Origin: Crotophaga sulcirostris | Lineage: Eukaryota > Chordata > Aves > Cuculiformes > Crotophagidae | DNA: 64,000 bases | Direction: 5' to 3' | NCBI GenBank assembly: GCA_013397455.1 | Contig: VYZB01000096.1 | Coordinates: 133,495-197,494, forward strand | Shown here: positions 37,080 through 50,700 of the stretch, piece after piece | Layout: each line of letters begins with the position of its first letter | How positions within the stretch are numbered: the first letter of the stretch is position 1 | The notes under the pieces: model-generated | What the model was told of the DNA's origin: nothing | Seen by the model: only the letters and a program-made list of their open reading frames with translations | The model's database searches: none | Position numbers and translations under genes: made by a program

Positions 37080-39807
37080 TTAACCACTTGGCAAAACTTG
37101 TGCCTGCACAGTATTTGCAGTCCCAAGTAAAACCTCCTAAGTGGTTTTTGATTCCTTTTCAATATTAAACTCCTTGAAAAAAAAAGGCTGCCAGGTGATG
37201 AACTTTCCTGGGATTCAGAATGTTTGCTAAAATGATAACAAAACGAGTCCCTAAAAGCTGAGTCATGGAATTTAGAAAAACAAAATTTTACAGCGGTGTA
37301 ACCTAGGGACTAATGACTTCATCTTACTTCCTCTATGGATTTACATGAATATAAACAAGAAAAAGAATTTGGCTAGGAAAAGCTGATTGAAAACTGAAGG
37401 ATAATCTGGTCTTTTTTCATTGGCCAAAATTCCGTAGCCTTACTAGAGCAAAATTCCCAATGTTGTCATTTGACATTGAAGGAATGTTGCCTGACTTGGG
37501 GCTGTAGCTCTGTAAAAAGAGATGTACATCCACTAGAGTTAGTATTTTTATTCCCTTCCATTAATATTTTCAGAAGTAAAGCAGAGGTATTCTTTTCCTG
37601 TGTTGAAAGCAGAGAGGGATTTTTCTTTTCCATCCTATTTGATAAGAAATGCTCCAGCACATCCCTATTTTTTCTTGCCTGGTGCAATGAGGATACCTCC
37701 TCCTGGTTCAGTTTACTTTGTTCAGCACATTTGAGGGCAATACACGTGCTAATCTTTGCAGCAATCCTCCTGTGGCCAGTAATGTCATTTCATATGGCTT
37801 CATTACATTGTAAGCCAGCACAGAATAGAACCATATTCAGTAATCCTAACCAGGAAGGAGAAGATAAAATCCACAGAGCAGGCATTCCTCCAGCAAGATT
37901 CACAGTGGAAAAAGAAAAAAATAGAGCTACTGTAGGTTCACAGCAGAAATACTGTTCACAAACTGTTCACAACTCCAAGGCACTTCTGTCCAATCACCCA
38001 AAAGGATCTGGCAAATGTACAAAAGTAAAGATATGATTGTCTACTTTTGTGGAAAGAAACAAACTGGATAAAGTGCATTTCTTTCAGCGACAGACATCTG
38101 TGATTTTTTACTGTGTATGCCAATGAGACTGGCTCCAAAATGCTGGGGTAACAGTATCATCCAGAAGAACGCTGCATCTGAATGTTAAATATAATTTTAT
38201 TCTGAATAAATTTTCTTCTAAAATCAGGTTGCTGATTTTGCCTGAATTGAATTTGACAACCTGGCAGAGGACATTTTATGATTTAAGAATCTTCTACAGT
38301 GACCCCAAAATAGCTGCTTATTTTTTCATAATGCCATAATTCTGCATTCTGCTGTCTCTAGGGCTCTCCTCTCCTGCACTGTTCCCCATATTGAATCTAA
38401 CCCAGATGCAGCACTAAGTACCATTTTATCAAAGACCTATGCTTGTTGCACCTCTGAAGAGGAGAGGACACCTTCATCTGGCTATTTGTGTTTTTGGATA
38501 TTTGGTTCTTAACATATTTCAGGCTCCTTCAAATTAGTCTCAGAGGCTTAGTTAGCATAAAAAAACAGAAGGCAAGTGAAACAGTTCATGATAAATGAAA
38601 TTTATCTCATGAATATCAGCAACTCATTTGTGTACATGTGTGTTTTCTCCGTTGCTGTGTTAATTATTCTTGGTAATAATATTGAGTCAGACACCTGAAT
38701 GTATCATTGCAGACAAACCCATGTTATTTATGCATTTTCACTAAACTAATCCTTGCCACAGGCAAGATTTTTGCCTTATAAGGGGTTGTAAGCTGCTCAT
38801 GCATGTAGTTGCTCTTCCCAAGGAACAGACTGTGAACAAACTTAGACTCGCAGTCCCGGTTCATGCCTTGCTCTCCCTCTCCTGAGGAGAGGAATAAGAG
38901 ACAGAGCCACAACGGTTTTAAAATCGCTGAAGATTCTTTGATACAGATGAAGTTTTACATGAAGACTGTTTAAGAAAAATTATCCTGGGCCAAGGACGAC
39001 ATCTTTCTTAAAGTGATTGTAATTTCTTTGTTAGGGACAGGAAGAAAGAAAAATAGCAGCTCTCATTCATGATGGAGATAATCCCAGCTGTCACGCAGCT
39101 GCCCAGGAGAGTTGAGTCCTGTTTGTTCCACTGCCTAATTCCAACTGAGCAGAGAACATCTTGTCTCCATTGGCATTTCCATTTGAAGGACCTTACCAAA
39201 CACAACCTCGTAGCTCTCTTTTTAACTTTCCCTCTAGCAGAGGAGAGCCCAGCCCTGTGGTGCTGGGGGCCTGGGCTGCACCCCTGCAGGCAGGCAGAGC
39301 CGGCTGGGTGCTGCTGGAATGCAGTCGTGCCCCAGGGCTGAGCGCTGTTGGCCTAAAGCAGAGTTACGGTCGGTCAGCAAAGTTGTTACGTTAAGGCGCA
39401 CGCTCTTATTCAGCAGAGCTGCTCCTTCCATACTCTGGAATTAGAGCTGCTTACTTTTCTGACCAGAAGTCTGTTTTTACTATTGTTAGCACGGCAGAGC
39501 CATGGAGCTCTGGGAGGGTGAGTTGGCTTTTATTCTGTTTTGCACATCATCAACAAAATTGTCAGCTAATTTCCCGTTGCAGAATTTTTATCACCAGCAA
39601 CGACCTATGAGGCAGAATGAATATTTTTTACTTTCAAATGTCAGGTGGAAGGTGCAGGTTTGCAGCTGGAAAAAACAGATTTTTGAACCCTAAAATCAGC
39701 AAATATGACATGGAAGTCATTGAAAATGAAAAATAAGGATCTTAATTTTGTACATGTTAAAGAATAACTACATTAAAAACACACTAAAAAAGAGTCTGTT
39801 TGGGTAT
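37080..39807. other. Intergenic, no recognised gene
   Basis: Contains the longest open frame in the left 60 kb (188 codons, +, 37470-38036). Its translation has no domain, no repeat and no splice context, and its codon pattern looks random. A GC-richer patch lies at 39230-39400. Nothing else was recognised. Confidence 0.55.
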
Positions 39808-39862
39808 TTTTTGTGTTTGTTTGTTTGTTTGGTTAGTTAGTTTTTGTTTTGTTTGTTTGTAA
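39808..39862. repeat. (GTTT)n-type microsatellite
   Basis: GTTTGTTTGTTTGTTTGG, then TTAGTTAG, then TTTTGTTTGTTTG. A tetranucleotide run with interruptions. Confidence 0.85.
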
Positions 39863-39869
39863 GTTTTTT

Positions 39870-42800
39870 TCTGTCAGCTGTTCTATAAATCTCAGTTAAG
39901 TCCCTTGGTTTCAAACTCGTGTTGAACTATATAGTTCTGCTAATCCTAAAACTGGCATCCTACAGTCTTCAAAAATAATGAGACTGGCTTAAAAATCTTA
40001 AGTTCCAGGAAAAATAAGGTGGAATTTCTAAACTTTTAACCTTTTGTCAAATTTGTGTTTGTATTTTCAGATGTTACAATTGTGAGGGGTAGAAAAACAT
40101 TTAAAGAAAAAGAAGCTTAAAACGGTCATGGGTTCACTCATGTTCAGGAATGGCAGTTATAAAAGAAGAAGCAAATATTTAAACTCCAGATAAAATCTTG
40201 AGACTTTTCAAAACTGAACACTGCTAACACTGCTAACCCCCCAGACCAAAAGCAGCTCTTATTCTGGAGGTCTGAGAAGGTAGAGGGAAGATACAGCAGA
40301 ATAGTGTCATTTCTTAAAAAATAAATTAACTTTAAAATATCCTGAAATTAAAGTCCCTTAAAGCTCAGCAGCTGGTATGAAGAAAACTGAAACGCTGAAA
40401 GACTTGCAACTGCAAATGAAGGCATACTTCTTCTAACTGTTCCTAAAGCAAAATATTTTTTCCTCCAGTCCTCACTGCTGAGTGAATGCCCTTTTTGAAG
40501 TGAAGACAGTTAAAACCAGACTATCTCCTTATGGTTCCTGGAGGTCAACAGAAGTTTTAAATGTGAAAGGACTGCAGCACTTAGTCCTTGTCTAGTTACC
40601 CATTACAGCAAGACCTGTTGACCCTATAGCTCCTTACCCTATGCTGATACTGTAGTAAACCCACAAAACAGTTTAAATTATTACAGGATTAAGAAAATGA
40701 TAAAGAAGAAAAGCCTGTAACTGGAAAGCATCAATCCTTGTGAAGAGTTGACTAAATCAAACTAATGCAGCGAAAGTTTTCAACTATGCTGTCAAAGTAA
40801 GTGACGCACTTGCAAAATTTGTACTCCATGGTACAAAAACCCACACGAGGCAAGGGTCCAGTGGCACAAATATAATGGAATTAGAATTTGGAAGGAGGAA
40901 TAAACAGGGTTTGAATTAAATTTCTATTAGAAAGCTCATTGTAGCTCTAATTCTATGGAAACTACAGCCAGTCAATATAGTAAACAGCCTACAGGTGTAG
41001 AACCTAGCACAACTTCACAAAGAAAAGGGAAAAGTGGAGTTCATATGAACGACCCCTCTACCCTCACAAAAAAAAGTGCATTGAAAGTAAGTCATTGGTG
41101 TAATAAGGCGTGAGAGTTCAAAGAAAACCTGAAAAATGTATAGATCTACAGGGTACAAGATTTTCCTTACTATAACATTTCTCCAAGGTGTAAAATATGT
41201 TTTAAATAACTACTTATTCTATTGTTAAAAAATGAGTTACTTTTGCTGAGACAGAAGGTCATGACACAATTTTATCAAAGGTTTGGGTGAAATTCTGTAT
41301 TTTTATCAGCTTTGCAAAACTCTAAAAAGATTAAGTCGAGAGAGAAGACAAATCAGACAGAGAAAACTCTTTTTGCCATCCCTAAAAGCAGTTAACAAAT
41401 CTGAAATATGTAAAACTAACATGGGTAGAAGCAGTTTGCATGAAAGTTTTGTCAGCAACTTCACTCACAACACAAATTAAAGCTTCTCTGAGAGTCAAAC
41501 TGCCTGTTAAACTTCTGAGAATGATTTTATTCCTTTACTATCCCATTTGTTCTTTTGGCTAGGGCCCGAATGTAAAGAATTACTGACTTTCTTGTGTGCT
41601 GGGTGCACCCTTAAGCTAAACCAGTCATAACCTTTTTTGACAGCTGTTCCCTTGTGTTTTCCAGCCCACATCTTCATACTCATAAGAACCTGAGAAGCTG
41701 GAAAACTTTTAGATTGTCGAGTGTTCCTCCAGGCTGAACTCCTGAAAATAATTGCAGGGAAAACAAAACTAATATACTTCATTCATTTTATTTCAGAATA
41801 CACAACTTTCCTGAAAAAGCTGAATGGAAAAAAAGCTACAAAATAGTCATTAGAGGAAACCCTTTGGATTTGTGATGCCTTTATTATGCACCGTACCTTT
41901 AACTCGATGAGTAGTTATCTGTCTCCTGAGACACTGGCTATTCTGTTTGCAGTTGCTGTTAGGCAAGAGAGATGCATTCTGTTTCTTCCAAGAACAGATC
42001 AACTTTTTTTTCTTGGTTTTCATCTTCAAATTAAAATAAAAACAATTTGAAGACTGAAAGAAAAGTAGAATACTTTTGTGCACAAACGTGAATACGTACA
42101 CACATATGTACACACACACATATATAAAAAGCTCCAAATACATTAATAAATTAACATCTATATATAAAGTAAATAAACACAATCTATAACCTTAGATAGG
42201 GTTCTTATGTGGCACTTTCCTCTATTTACAGATATATTTTATTGGAGAGAAAATTTGAAGCCTTGCACCAACACATGTTTCAAAGCTGCAGCGTAGTGTC
42301 CACAATACCCTTCTCCAGAAGTGATCAAATACACAGAAATTCCAGGCTAGACCCCTTATAAACGCATCAGGTTTGCAGTTCATCAACAGATACAATCATA
42401 ACCTTATTTTTAATCAAACAACCACCTATAGACTTCATTAACGACTCAAATTTTGAGTAACAAACTCAGACCTCAACTGCCAGTGCTAATGTACATTTTC
42501 TGTGAATGACTCCCAACTTCCACAAGTGCTACAGGAGAAATTCCAAAAAGAAGTAGAAAAGCCCCTTCCTCACTATCCTTGTTTGTTTGTAAGGCCATTT
42601 TGTCCTTTGGAATAATGAATTGTATGGTATTTTCTACCTTGTTTAGTATTTAGAGTTGGAATTTATTGCCAGGCTTCCTGGCAGCAAGCTGTGCAGGTTG
42701 CAGGCAGAGGCTGATGGAGGTGAGTGAATTAATGTGGTGGCTGTTTGGAATGTCGTCCAGCTGCCAGGGAGAATTATGTTTGTTTGCCTTTGGCACAAGT

Positions 42801-43220
42801 GTGAAAGGAACAGCCATAGATTTCAGAAGTGTGAGTCTACATATCTCACACTAATGAATACATTTTTTTGTATCCTATATGTTTGGGGAAATAGTAGAAT
42901 TTATTTGTAGATTTTATTTACCACTTGTGTGGCAGAGAGAGAATGTTTCCTTAGAGACTGAACTTGTGTTTTAGAAAAGAAAAAGGAAAAGAAAAAAAAA
43001 AGAAAGAAAATGTCTGACTAATCCAAAACGGTGTCAGTAAAAGTTACCCTAATTTCACTATTTTTACAACTATATCAAGAGTCAGATCAAAGTATGGGGA
43101 ATTTCAGCAAGGCTTGAAAAGTTCTTCATGTAACATTTTTGGGTGGGAAATGTCACTCAAAGACATAATTTAGTATTTGTTTTCTGCTGGAATTTTATTT
43201 CTTCCCGACAGATCTTTCCT
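39870..43220. other. AT-rich intergenic sequence
   Basis: Unique AT-rich DNA with a short CA/TA-rich simple sequence at about 42095-42126 and an A/G-rich run at 42975-43008. No exon or transposon was recognised. Confidence 0.6.
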
Positions 43221-43224
43221 TTAC

Positions 43225-43335
43225 CTATAACCTGTCAGTTATCCCTACAGCAACCCCCTGTGCTATCAACAGAGGGATGATAATGCTATTTGTAATGTGC
43301 TCTGATGTGAAAAGTGCTATAGAAGATTGAATTGT
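43225..43335 (+). mobile_element. Ancient MIR/L3-like repeat tail (degraded)
   Basis: GAGGGATGATAATGCTATTTG is followed by GTGAAAAGTGCTATAGAAG, the order of the old amniote repeat tail (GGGATAATAAT, then AAGCGCTATATAAG). It is diverged and short, so the family assignment is tentative. Confidence 0.45.
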
Positions 43336-43339
43336 TGTT

Positions 43340-44054
43340 GCTGATAGGACCCGAAATTTCCCCGACTAGATCTGTCAATAGCTGACACTAAAACAACAAG
43401 GTGCAGAGTGCATTTGAAGACTGTCAGACATCATTGCTTTTTTGTTTTCTCTAGCAAACTATTCCTTAGATAGCTGACTTGACCTAGTGTTGTTTAAAAA
43501 GATCAAGGGCTCAGTGGCTCAAAAAGAAAAGAATAATATTAGTTACTCTATAGTATGTAAAGCCTAATGGTCTCTTGTCCCTTTAAAGAATGTAAATAAA
43601 ATTGTCACTTATATCTCTTCTGTTGGTATTAATAATATAGAAAAGAAAAAAATTCCAGTATTTAGCAAAATTATTTTTTGTAATAATTATTTGAAAAAAC
43701 TGTTCGCAAAATGTTTCATTACAGGACATATTTTTTAAAAGCAAGTAATAGATATTTATACCTAGCTTCTTAGTTTCTGTGTGCAGACATGTAACTTGCA
43801 CGTACAATCAGGAAAATTGCAAATGAAAATAAACTTTGCAATTTAATTTTAATGATTCTGAATTTATTGTTTATATGTTAATTGATTGCTGTTAAGACTG
43901 AAATACACTATAACACAGTTCAATGACTATTTGAGGAGAAGCAAATATATGAAGCAACATTAATGAAAAAATAATTTATTGAGTTAACAACTCTTGTTTC
44001 ATTATAACCATTTAAAGAATATTTGCAGCCTTGATCAGAACCTATTCCCTTCAA
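43340..44054. other. AT-rich intergenic sequence
   Basis: Nothing recognised beyond AT-rich unique DNA. Confidence 0.6.
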
Positions 44055-44440
44055 GGAAGGGAAGATGTATTAAGTGGCATGACCAGCAGGAGAAAGAAAA
44101 ATAGGTGTGTTTGTAAGCAGGGCTATTTTCTGGTAGGATGAAGATGTGAAATATCACTTTGGAGATGGGATTAGGGGTAAAGAGGCAGGGGCAAGAGCAA
44201 ATAGGAGGAAAGCAAAAGACTGAAAATGGAGAGGCAGCTAAAGGAAAGAAAAATAAAAATAACAACAGAAAATAGAGAGTAAAGAACGTGACAGAGAAGA
44301 ATAACAAAAAATAAAGGTCAGTGGGGACAGAGAAAGAACATAAGAAGCCAAGGGGAAGAAAGTAAGAAAGAACTACATAAAATAAGGGCAGGGTGAAAAA
44401 AGGACCAAAACAAACGAGGAAAAGAAACCTCCCCAAGTGA
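44055..44440. repeat. Polypurine-rich tract
   Basis: Nearly 400 bases with strong A/G excess on + (GAAGAAAGTAAGAAAGAAC, GGAAAGAAAAATAAAAAT). It creates an uninterrupted - strand frame of 133 codons that reads as Phe/Leu/Ser-rich pseudo-membrane sequence. This is composition, not a gene. Confidence 0.65.
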
Positions 44441-47400
44441 GCTCTACGCTGAAGGGGCTATAATTCCCCCTGGAGCAATCAGTGCTTCCCAGTTACCCTC
44501 ATGCAATCCTTCTGACGTGCTCTGCGGTCATAGCTGTGCAGCCTTGATGCCAAGAGAACTGTTGGGAGCTGTGTTCCAGTGTCAGAGGGAGCAGGAAAAG
44601 ATGGCAGGAAGAGCCCTGTGTGGCAGTGAAACCTCACCTCTCCCGGAGCTGAGCGCTCCTGCCAACAGACCCAGCTGCAGCCAGCTGTGCCTGGAGTCAA
44701 CTCGACTATTTGCTCTGTGAGCAGGGGGAGCCACCCAGGAGGAGCAGGGGTGTTCCAGGCAGCCAGACTTCTGCAGTTTTCCCTTGTCTTTGTACGCCAG
44801 TGCCTAAGGAGGTGAGGGTAGGAGGACAGCTGGAGAGCGGAAGAGCACAAGAAATAAGGAAAAGGAAAACCTACTGTAAAAGGGTCATAAAAAGAGGCCA
44901 AGAGAGAGACAAGTACCAAAGAAAAGTAATTAATTGTCATGGCCTCTTTATAGGAAGAAATGACTCATATTACACACATGCGTGATCCCTGTGTGAGCTT
45001 TAAGAAGGCGAGACACATCAAGGAGCCTGCTATTGCTCTCATGAGCTGAGCAATGCCCACAAAGGCACAAGAATGACACATCTCTGTCTCAAATCCAGCC
45101 ACTCTTAAACATGGAAATATCTGTGCTAGGGCAGTTCAATGGCGTAAGTCAGTATCAGTTCCTTTCTGAACTGCTTTGACCTTTTCCAGAAGGCAAGCCC
45201 AGATTTATCTTTATTTATTTTGCCAACATGGCTGTATTTGTCAGCAGAATAATCAGTTGAGTCAGTAGAGCTCTGGGAATAGACTTCTAGTTGACATGCG
45301 CTCCCTCTTCTGGTTGGCATTTGCCTCTACATACCAAGATCAAAATAAAGACAAATTTAGCTCCTCTAGCTTTTTGAAAGAAAAAGTTTTAAATTATTCT
45401 GCTTATTCTACCTTTTTACGGCTGTGAGACCACTGTTGCCCATATCACCCTTTATTGACCCACAGCACACGAAGACTGACACTTTCTGTCTTCCAGACAG
45501 AGGTTTTACTGTCTGTGAAGGCCATTCACAGATTTGTATGCTAAAATAGCATTTCTATTGTTTTACTGATACGAGTATCAATTAGTGACCCTGTTTTCCT
45601 CCCCACAAGGACAGGTGGCTTGCACTCCCTCACACAGCTGGTCCCAGCTGAGCTCTGGAACACAAGGCAACTAGAGCTAATGGTCTCCGGACTTTGGGGA
45701 GATCTGATACATGATCAGCTGGGCATTATTGCAGGTAGTTTTGCTGGTTCACTTTATCTGAATGCATAGATATTGGGGACATGCAATGCTGAAAATGCAT
45801 CCTTGGTGAAACAGCTCAGTCTGAGAATATCTGTGAAAAGAATTACTTCTTAGCTTTGGCTATGGCCTGTTACAGAGTAACCACGTGAGCAAGTACCCCC
45901 AGCTGGTAACACAGCAAATCAGTTCAGAGAGCTGAAAAATGCTGCGTTCAGAGCTATGGTTTTCAGGGCTGGGTGGCCTTTTGTGTGACCACCAGCCAGC
46001 CAGGTACCTAGCAGCATGCCTTGCAGTCTGTGTTAATGAGCTAAACTCAATAGCAACTCCTGTATTCTAATCCTGTCTTTAACACTGAGTCCTGGTCTAA
46101 ATCTAGTTTTGATCTTCCTGATTTGCTTCCACATCTACAAAGTGGGAATAATCCATGCCTATAATACTTGCCAGACACGGCGAAGCAGATCTTCAGCATT
46201 TACACTTCATATCATCTGTTAAGCTGCCTCTGCTTGACTAGGTCATGCCTCTTTGGTGCTACCACATAAATGTTAAAACTTAGCATCATCTGATCTTTGA
46301 AAAAAGCAGCTCCAATTCCCTGCCTTTTTTTTTTTAATATTACTCTTTGAAATACTGTTTTAATAAAAAAGAACAGAAGAGAAGTCTACTTGGCCAATTC
46401 TTATGTCAAGACCCAGGACAGACTGCTGGATGGCATTTAACATTCAGACTGAAATTATTACTTTGGCCCTTAGGCAAAATGTACCAGAAACTTGTTTTAG
46501 CAACAAATGATGAAAGAAGAAAACATTTTTTTACTTTAAATACAGTCTGTGAGTTTTTTTCAAACATAGAGATTAAACTTAGACAATTGTCTTGGAAACA
46601 ATCTCAGTGAAAATTTGGATTTCATTTCTGTTCATCAGTTTTCTAATTGTTAAAGTCTAAAATAAGTAGTATCAGTCAATCGCTATTTCCTCTTCTAGAA
46701 AGTCTTTATTGGTTTTAACTGTTTCCTATCATTATCACTGTTCAGTGCTTACAGACAGTAAAACAGCTGAACAAAACAGGCATTGACTAATATTTCCAAG
46801 TCTTTTTCAACTGTTCTGTCAGAATTTCACTCAAGATTACTGAGGTTCCTTTTGGGTTTTTATTGCTTGAAATATTCAAAAATATATAAAGTTAAATTAA
46901 ATTATTAGCTAATGTTTGCTAGAGCTTATGTCTAACCTACAAAATTTAATTTTTATAGTGCAATCCACATGGAAATGTGACTTGTGTGAGAATTGCTTTA
47001 CTATCTACAACATCATGGCAGAAAGTCAGCACAATTTTATTAATACAGTTTTATTTTTTAGAACACAAGATTCTCAAATGTACTCAAAGTACATTTTAAG
47101 AAACTGCTGATATTGCTGTTGCAGTGATACAGATATGGCTCAAATGCATATGTATCTCAAAGTCCTTTTATCAACACTATATTGTTTTGAAGGAACAAAT
47201 CAAATAATGCTAACTTTAATTTGAGAGGAAATAAAGTAGGGTTGATGGAGTTCGTACTAATTCATAATTTCTTTTCTAACTAAACACCATTCATCAAACA
47301 GAAAATGTGCTCCCTTGGATACCCAGTTCCTTGTAAACCAAAGAAGAGCTGACACTTTAGAGACGTACATCTCAGACAAATATTTTGCAGGTATAACATA

Positions 47401-47681
47401 CAAGTAACTCCAGTGACAGGAATTCCTGTGGCACATTATAAAAATCTGAGATATAAACAGCTCACATCCAGCCCTTTTGCTTGCATAATTCGTCCCCAAA
47501 CTCTGATTCATGAGTGCCTTTTGAGTAGGTTGTGGTCATTCAGGGAATATCAGTGGGCGTATGTTCAGAGAGACCTGTGAGGTAGCAGAGTGCAGCACCA
47601 GGGCCTGTCACCTGCCATGTGATAAAATACACCACATAGGTCCCCTGGCATACAATATATCTCACAGCTAAATGATGCTCT
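44441..47681. other. Intergenic, no recognised gene
   Basis: A GC-richer patch at 44500-44870 is followed by AT-rich unique DNA. Frames up to 153 codons (44479-44940, -) have no domain and follow the GC-rich and purine-rich composition. A MIR-like remnant at 46105-46200 is listed separately. Confidence 0.6.
46105..46200 (+). mobile_element. Ancient MIR/L3-like fragment (degraded)
   Basis: GCTTCCACATCTACAAAGTGGGAATAATCC at about 46125-46154 matches the old repeat word CAGTTTCCCCATCTGTAAAATGGGAATAAT in order, and is followed by CCTATAATACTTGCC (family: TACCTACCTC). Only the middle of the element is recognisable. Confidence 0.5.
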
Positions 47682-47795
47682 ACCAGCAAAAATCTTAGCA
47701 AACAGTGCTGCCTGTCCTGCTGAGAGAGGACTGTGGTTACCAGCAAAAATCTTAGCAAACAGTGCTGCCTGTCCTGCTGAGAGAGGACTGTGGTT
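47682..47795. repeat. Perfect 57-bp tandem duplication
   Basis: Two identical 57-bp units (47682-47738 and 47739-47795) lie head to tail. Each starts ACCAGCAAAAATCTTAG and ends GAGGACTGTGGTT. No mismatch is visible, so the duplication is recent, polymorphic, or an assembly artefact. Because 57 is a multiple of 3, a 19-residue repeat appears in an overlapping - strand frame, but that frame has no other gene evidence. Confidence 0.95.
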
Positions 47796-47799
47796 GCTC

Positions 47800-50700
47800 A
47801 CTTCAAAATCAGAATGGAATTTCAGTCAAAATGAGGAAGAAGGGCTTCACTTGCTTATGGACACCAAATAATGTGGTGGTGAGGAAATTCATCTTGCCCA
47901 GGGCACATCCAGGTTTAAATAATTGCTGTCAAGATTTGAACCAGTGTCTGAAACAGGACAGGTAACTACTTAGTTCCAAAGGTGAATCTGTCTGTCTGTC
48001 TCCTTCTTGGACTGTTTTGCTTTCAAAACACTCCAGAAAGTCTTGATTTCACCCTGCATCAGAATGAAACCAAATGCCAAAACCTCAGAATTTTTCACAA
48101 AACAGAATCCTTGTTTCCTGGCCAGTCCCATTATTGAACCTTAATATGATACAACGTGTGTCCATATTTGCACACATGGTCCGCAGCCCTTACACATGTG
48201 TAAATCCTACTGAAATCATGTATAAAGGATCAGGCTCTAAGGCTGTTATAGGAAAAGTTCATGTTTCACTGACTTTTTTGGTATTCTTTGAAGATATTAC
48301 ATTAAGAGTAAATATAGAGAAGTACATGTTATATGCAAGATTTTCAGAGAACATTTAACTTCCACACCAGAAGGTCACATCTAAGGCAATATGGTCTTGG
48401 AACAAGTTCAAAGTTGTCACACTTGATAAAAATAGCTTAAAGGGCACATAACTGTGCCGAAATACGGGAAAACAGTGGAACATGAGAGGGAGAATGATTG
48501 AAGGCCCCATTACTAATTACGTACATACTTTGCTGCGAGTGAAAGTTAAGTTTCCAAGCATGTACATGGTACTTAAACTTAAGTTAACAGAAATGCAAGA
48601 AATTAAAAGAATACAAATGCTTTTGCATCTCTATGTCTAAGCAAGTAACATTTTACAAATATAATTCTCTAGAAAAATGCAAAGTCTTCAGCAATAAACA
48701 AATAGAGGATAAATTACCTTTGTTCCTAGTTTAAAAATTATGTTTATACACTTATATTTTTGCATTTATTTATTAATCCTTTTATAATACTTTCTTCAAA
48801 AATGAAACCTACATATATATATTGCTGATATAAGACACTTCATTCACGTTTTTACATTTAATTTGAAACTTTTGCAATTATTTTGTAAGGAAAAGCAATT
48901 GATTGTTTATTCCAACATTCTGAAAGAGGGACAGATCTACATAACAGGGAGCTGAACTTTAGGAAAATTTGAATTATAATGGAAGTCCTGCTGGGCCATT
49001 ATAGCACAATATGTGACACATTATAAACAAAAGTGTAGAGTAAATTGCTTCTTGAAATGCACGTGAAATGCACAATGTCAGCTTGGAAGTCAACAGCCCT
49101 TAGGACTGTGTTCTGTGTATGAGATACCTGTTAAGCCAGTCAAACCTCTGAGAATGCTTCAGTCATAAAATTTGGTGAGCACAAAATAAAGTTCCATAGC
49201 CTTTTGGCAAAATTATTTGCTTGCACAGAAGTCCCAGTGAAGGGGAAGTAGTTTCATAACTATCAAGACACTCAGTATGTCACAGATCATATGTGTCCTA
49301 AATGGAAAGCAGCGCCATGTTCTGCTGTCATCTTAATGTACTGTCATCTTGATTTTGTCGCTGTAAAGAACATGAAATGCAGACTCTTTTACTTTGCTTT
49401 TAATTGAGGTATTTGCTATATTTTGCACATACCTTTTAAAGATTGATGGCATGATGCAATCTTTGTGCAAAACTTAAAAAAAATTAATGCTTGATGATTT
49501 TGTAATGCAATACTTTTGACTTCATTCTGCCCAGAACTACTACATGCAGAGGTCAGTCATGTCCTGATCCTATTTATCTCAGCAAGGCTCTTAATGGTGA
49601 GAAAAAGAAATTGCTGTCTTCCATACTTGGAGAGAAATTATTCATTCATCCACATTCTTCCCTGTAGAGGAACTGCCTCAGATACAAGGGGTTTTTTTGA
49701 CCAAGTTTCATCTCATAGGAAACTTAAGTCAATTACCATAGGAGGTAATTTATTTTACAGCATTGGTCCACAAAATTATGTTTTGTTACAGTGACACTGT
49801 TTTTGCCATAGCAATGCAGTACTTAAGAATTGAAGGTATCCCTTCAACCAGAGAAAGATGTCCAAATGCAGAGATATCTCATGTCTCTCATGATACAAAT
49901 AGCTAACAGGAAGATTTTACCTTTGACGATTAGCTAGTTAATGACGGTAAAAGTGCCTGAAAGTCACTCTAACCATAGGGAAGAACAAGACTCCAGGAGG
50001 TCCACTGGATACACAGAATTCTCTATACTACCCTTTTAAAAAGTAGAACCACGGGAAAAGGTTACATTATATTACAGCAGAGAAGCAACAATGTAATTTA
50101 TGCTGCTTAGTTTAAAAGCGTCACATTTTTATAAAATAACAAAAAAGCAGAGAGTCTGAGTCATTAGAAAAATACTTGCACAGCTGGTAAATTGTATTTT
50201 CTATGGACTTACACATGTGATTCTAAGCGCTAAGTATACACATTATTAGGGTCAATCCAAATCCAGGCTGTTGAAAAATCCAAAGTGTTGGAGGATTTAG
50301 GATCTTCCTGTGGATTTTGTTGTAGCCTCCACAATCGATGCTTTCATTAAAATAATATATGTCCTAACTTTCCAGGTTCTGAAAGGAGCCTATACAATAT
50401 TAACCAGTGCACTGTCTCATAGACCGTACAGCCGACAGGTTGAAACAACAGGTTATGTAGAATAATGATATTTATTCTGTATTTTTGTCTTCTTAAAATG
50501 GATTGACCGCTGACTTAGAAGCAAAGAACTACTCTGGTATGGACCTGCCTTCTCACTCAATTGGAGATGGCGATGTTTTAGTGCTACCCATCTATGAAGG
50601 AGCACAAAAGGTAGCACGCCCCTGGAGAGCAAGATGATGAGGGTCTCCATGTCTGTTACAACCCTGTTAAGAGGGATTGTACTACTCTGTTCTTTTCTCT

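Noticed and set aside
37470..38036. 188-codon open frame on +, the longest in the left 60 kb
   Set aside because: No domain, repeat, signal peptide or splice context; it overlaps an unrelated frame on the other strand and is within the range expected by chance in 60 kb.
44035..44436. 133-codon hydrophobic frame on - that looks like membrane segments
   Set aside because: It is the complement of a purine-rich tract, so Phe/Leu/Ser richness is forced by composition.
47565..47801. Frame on - with a 19-residue internal repeat
   Set aside because: The repeat is only the 57-bp DNA duplication read in frame; no other evidence of a protein.
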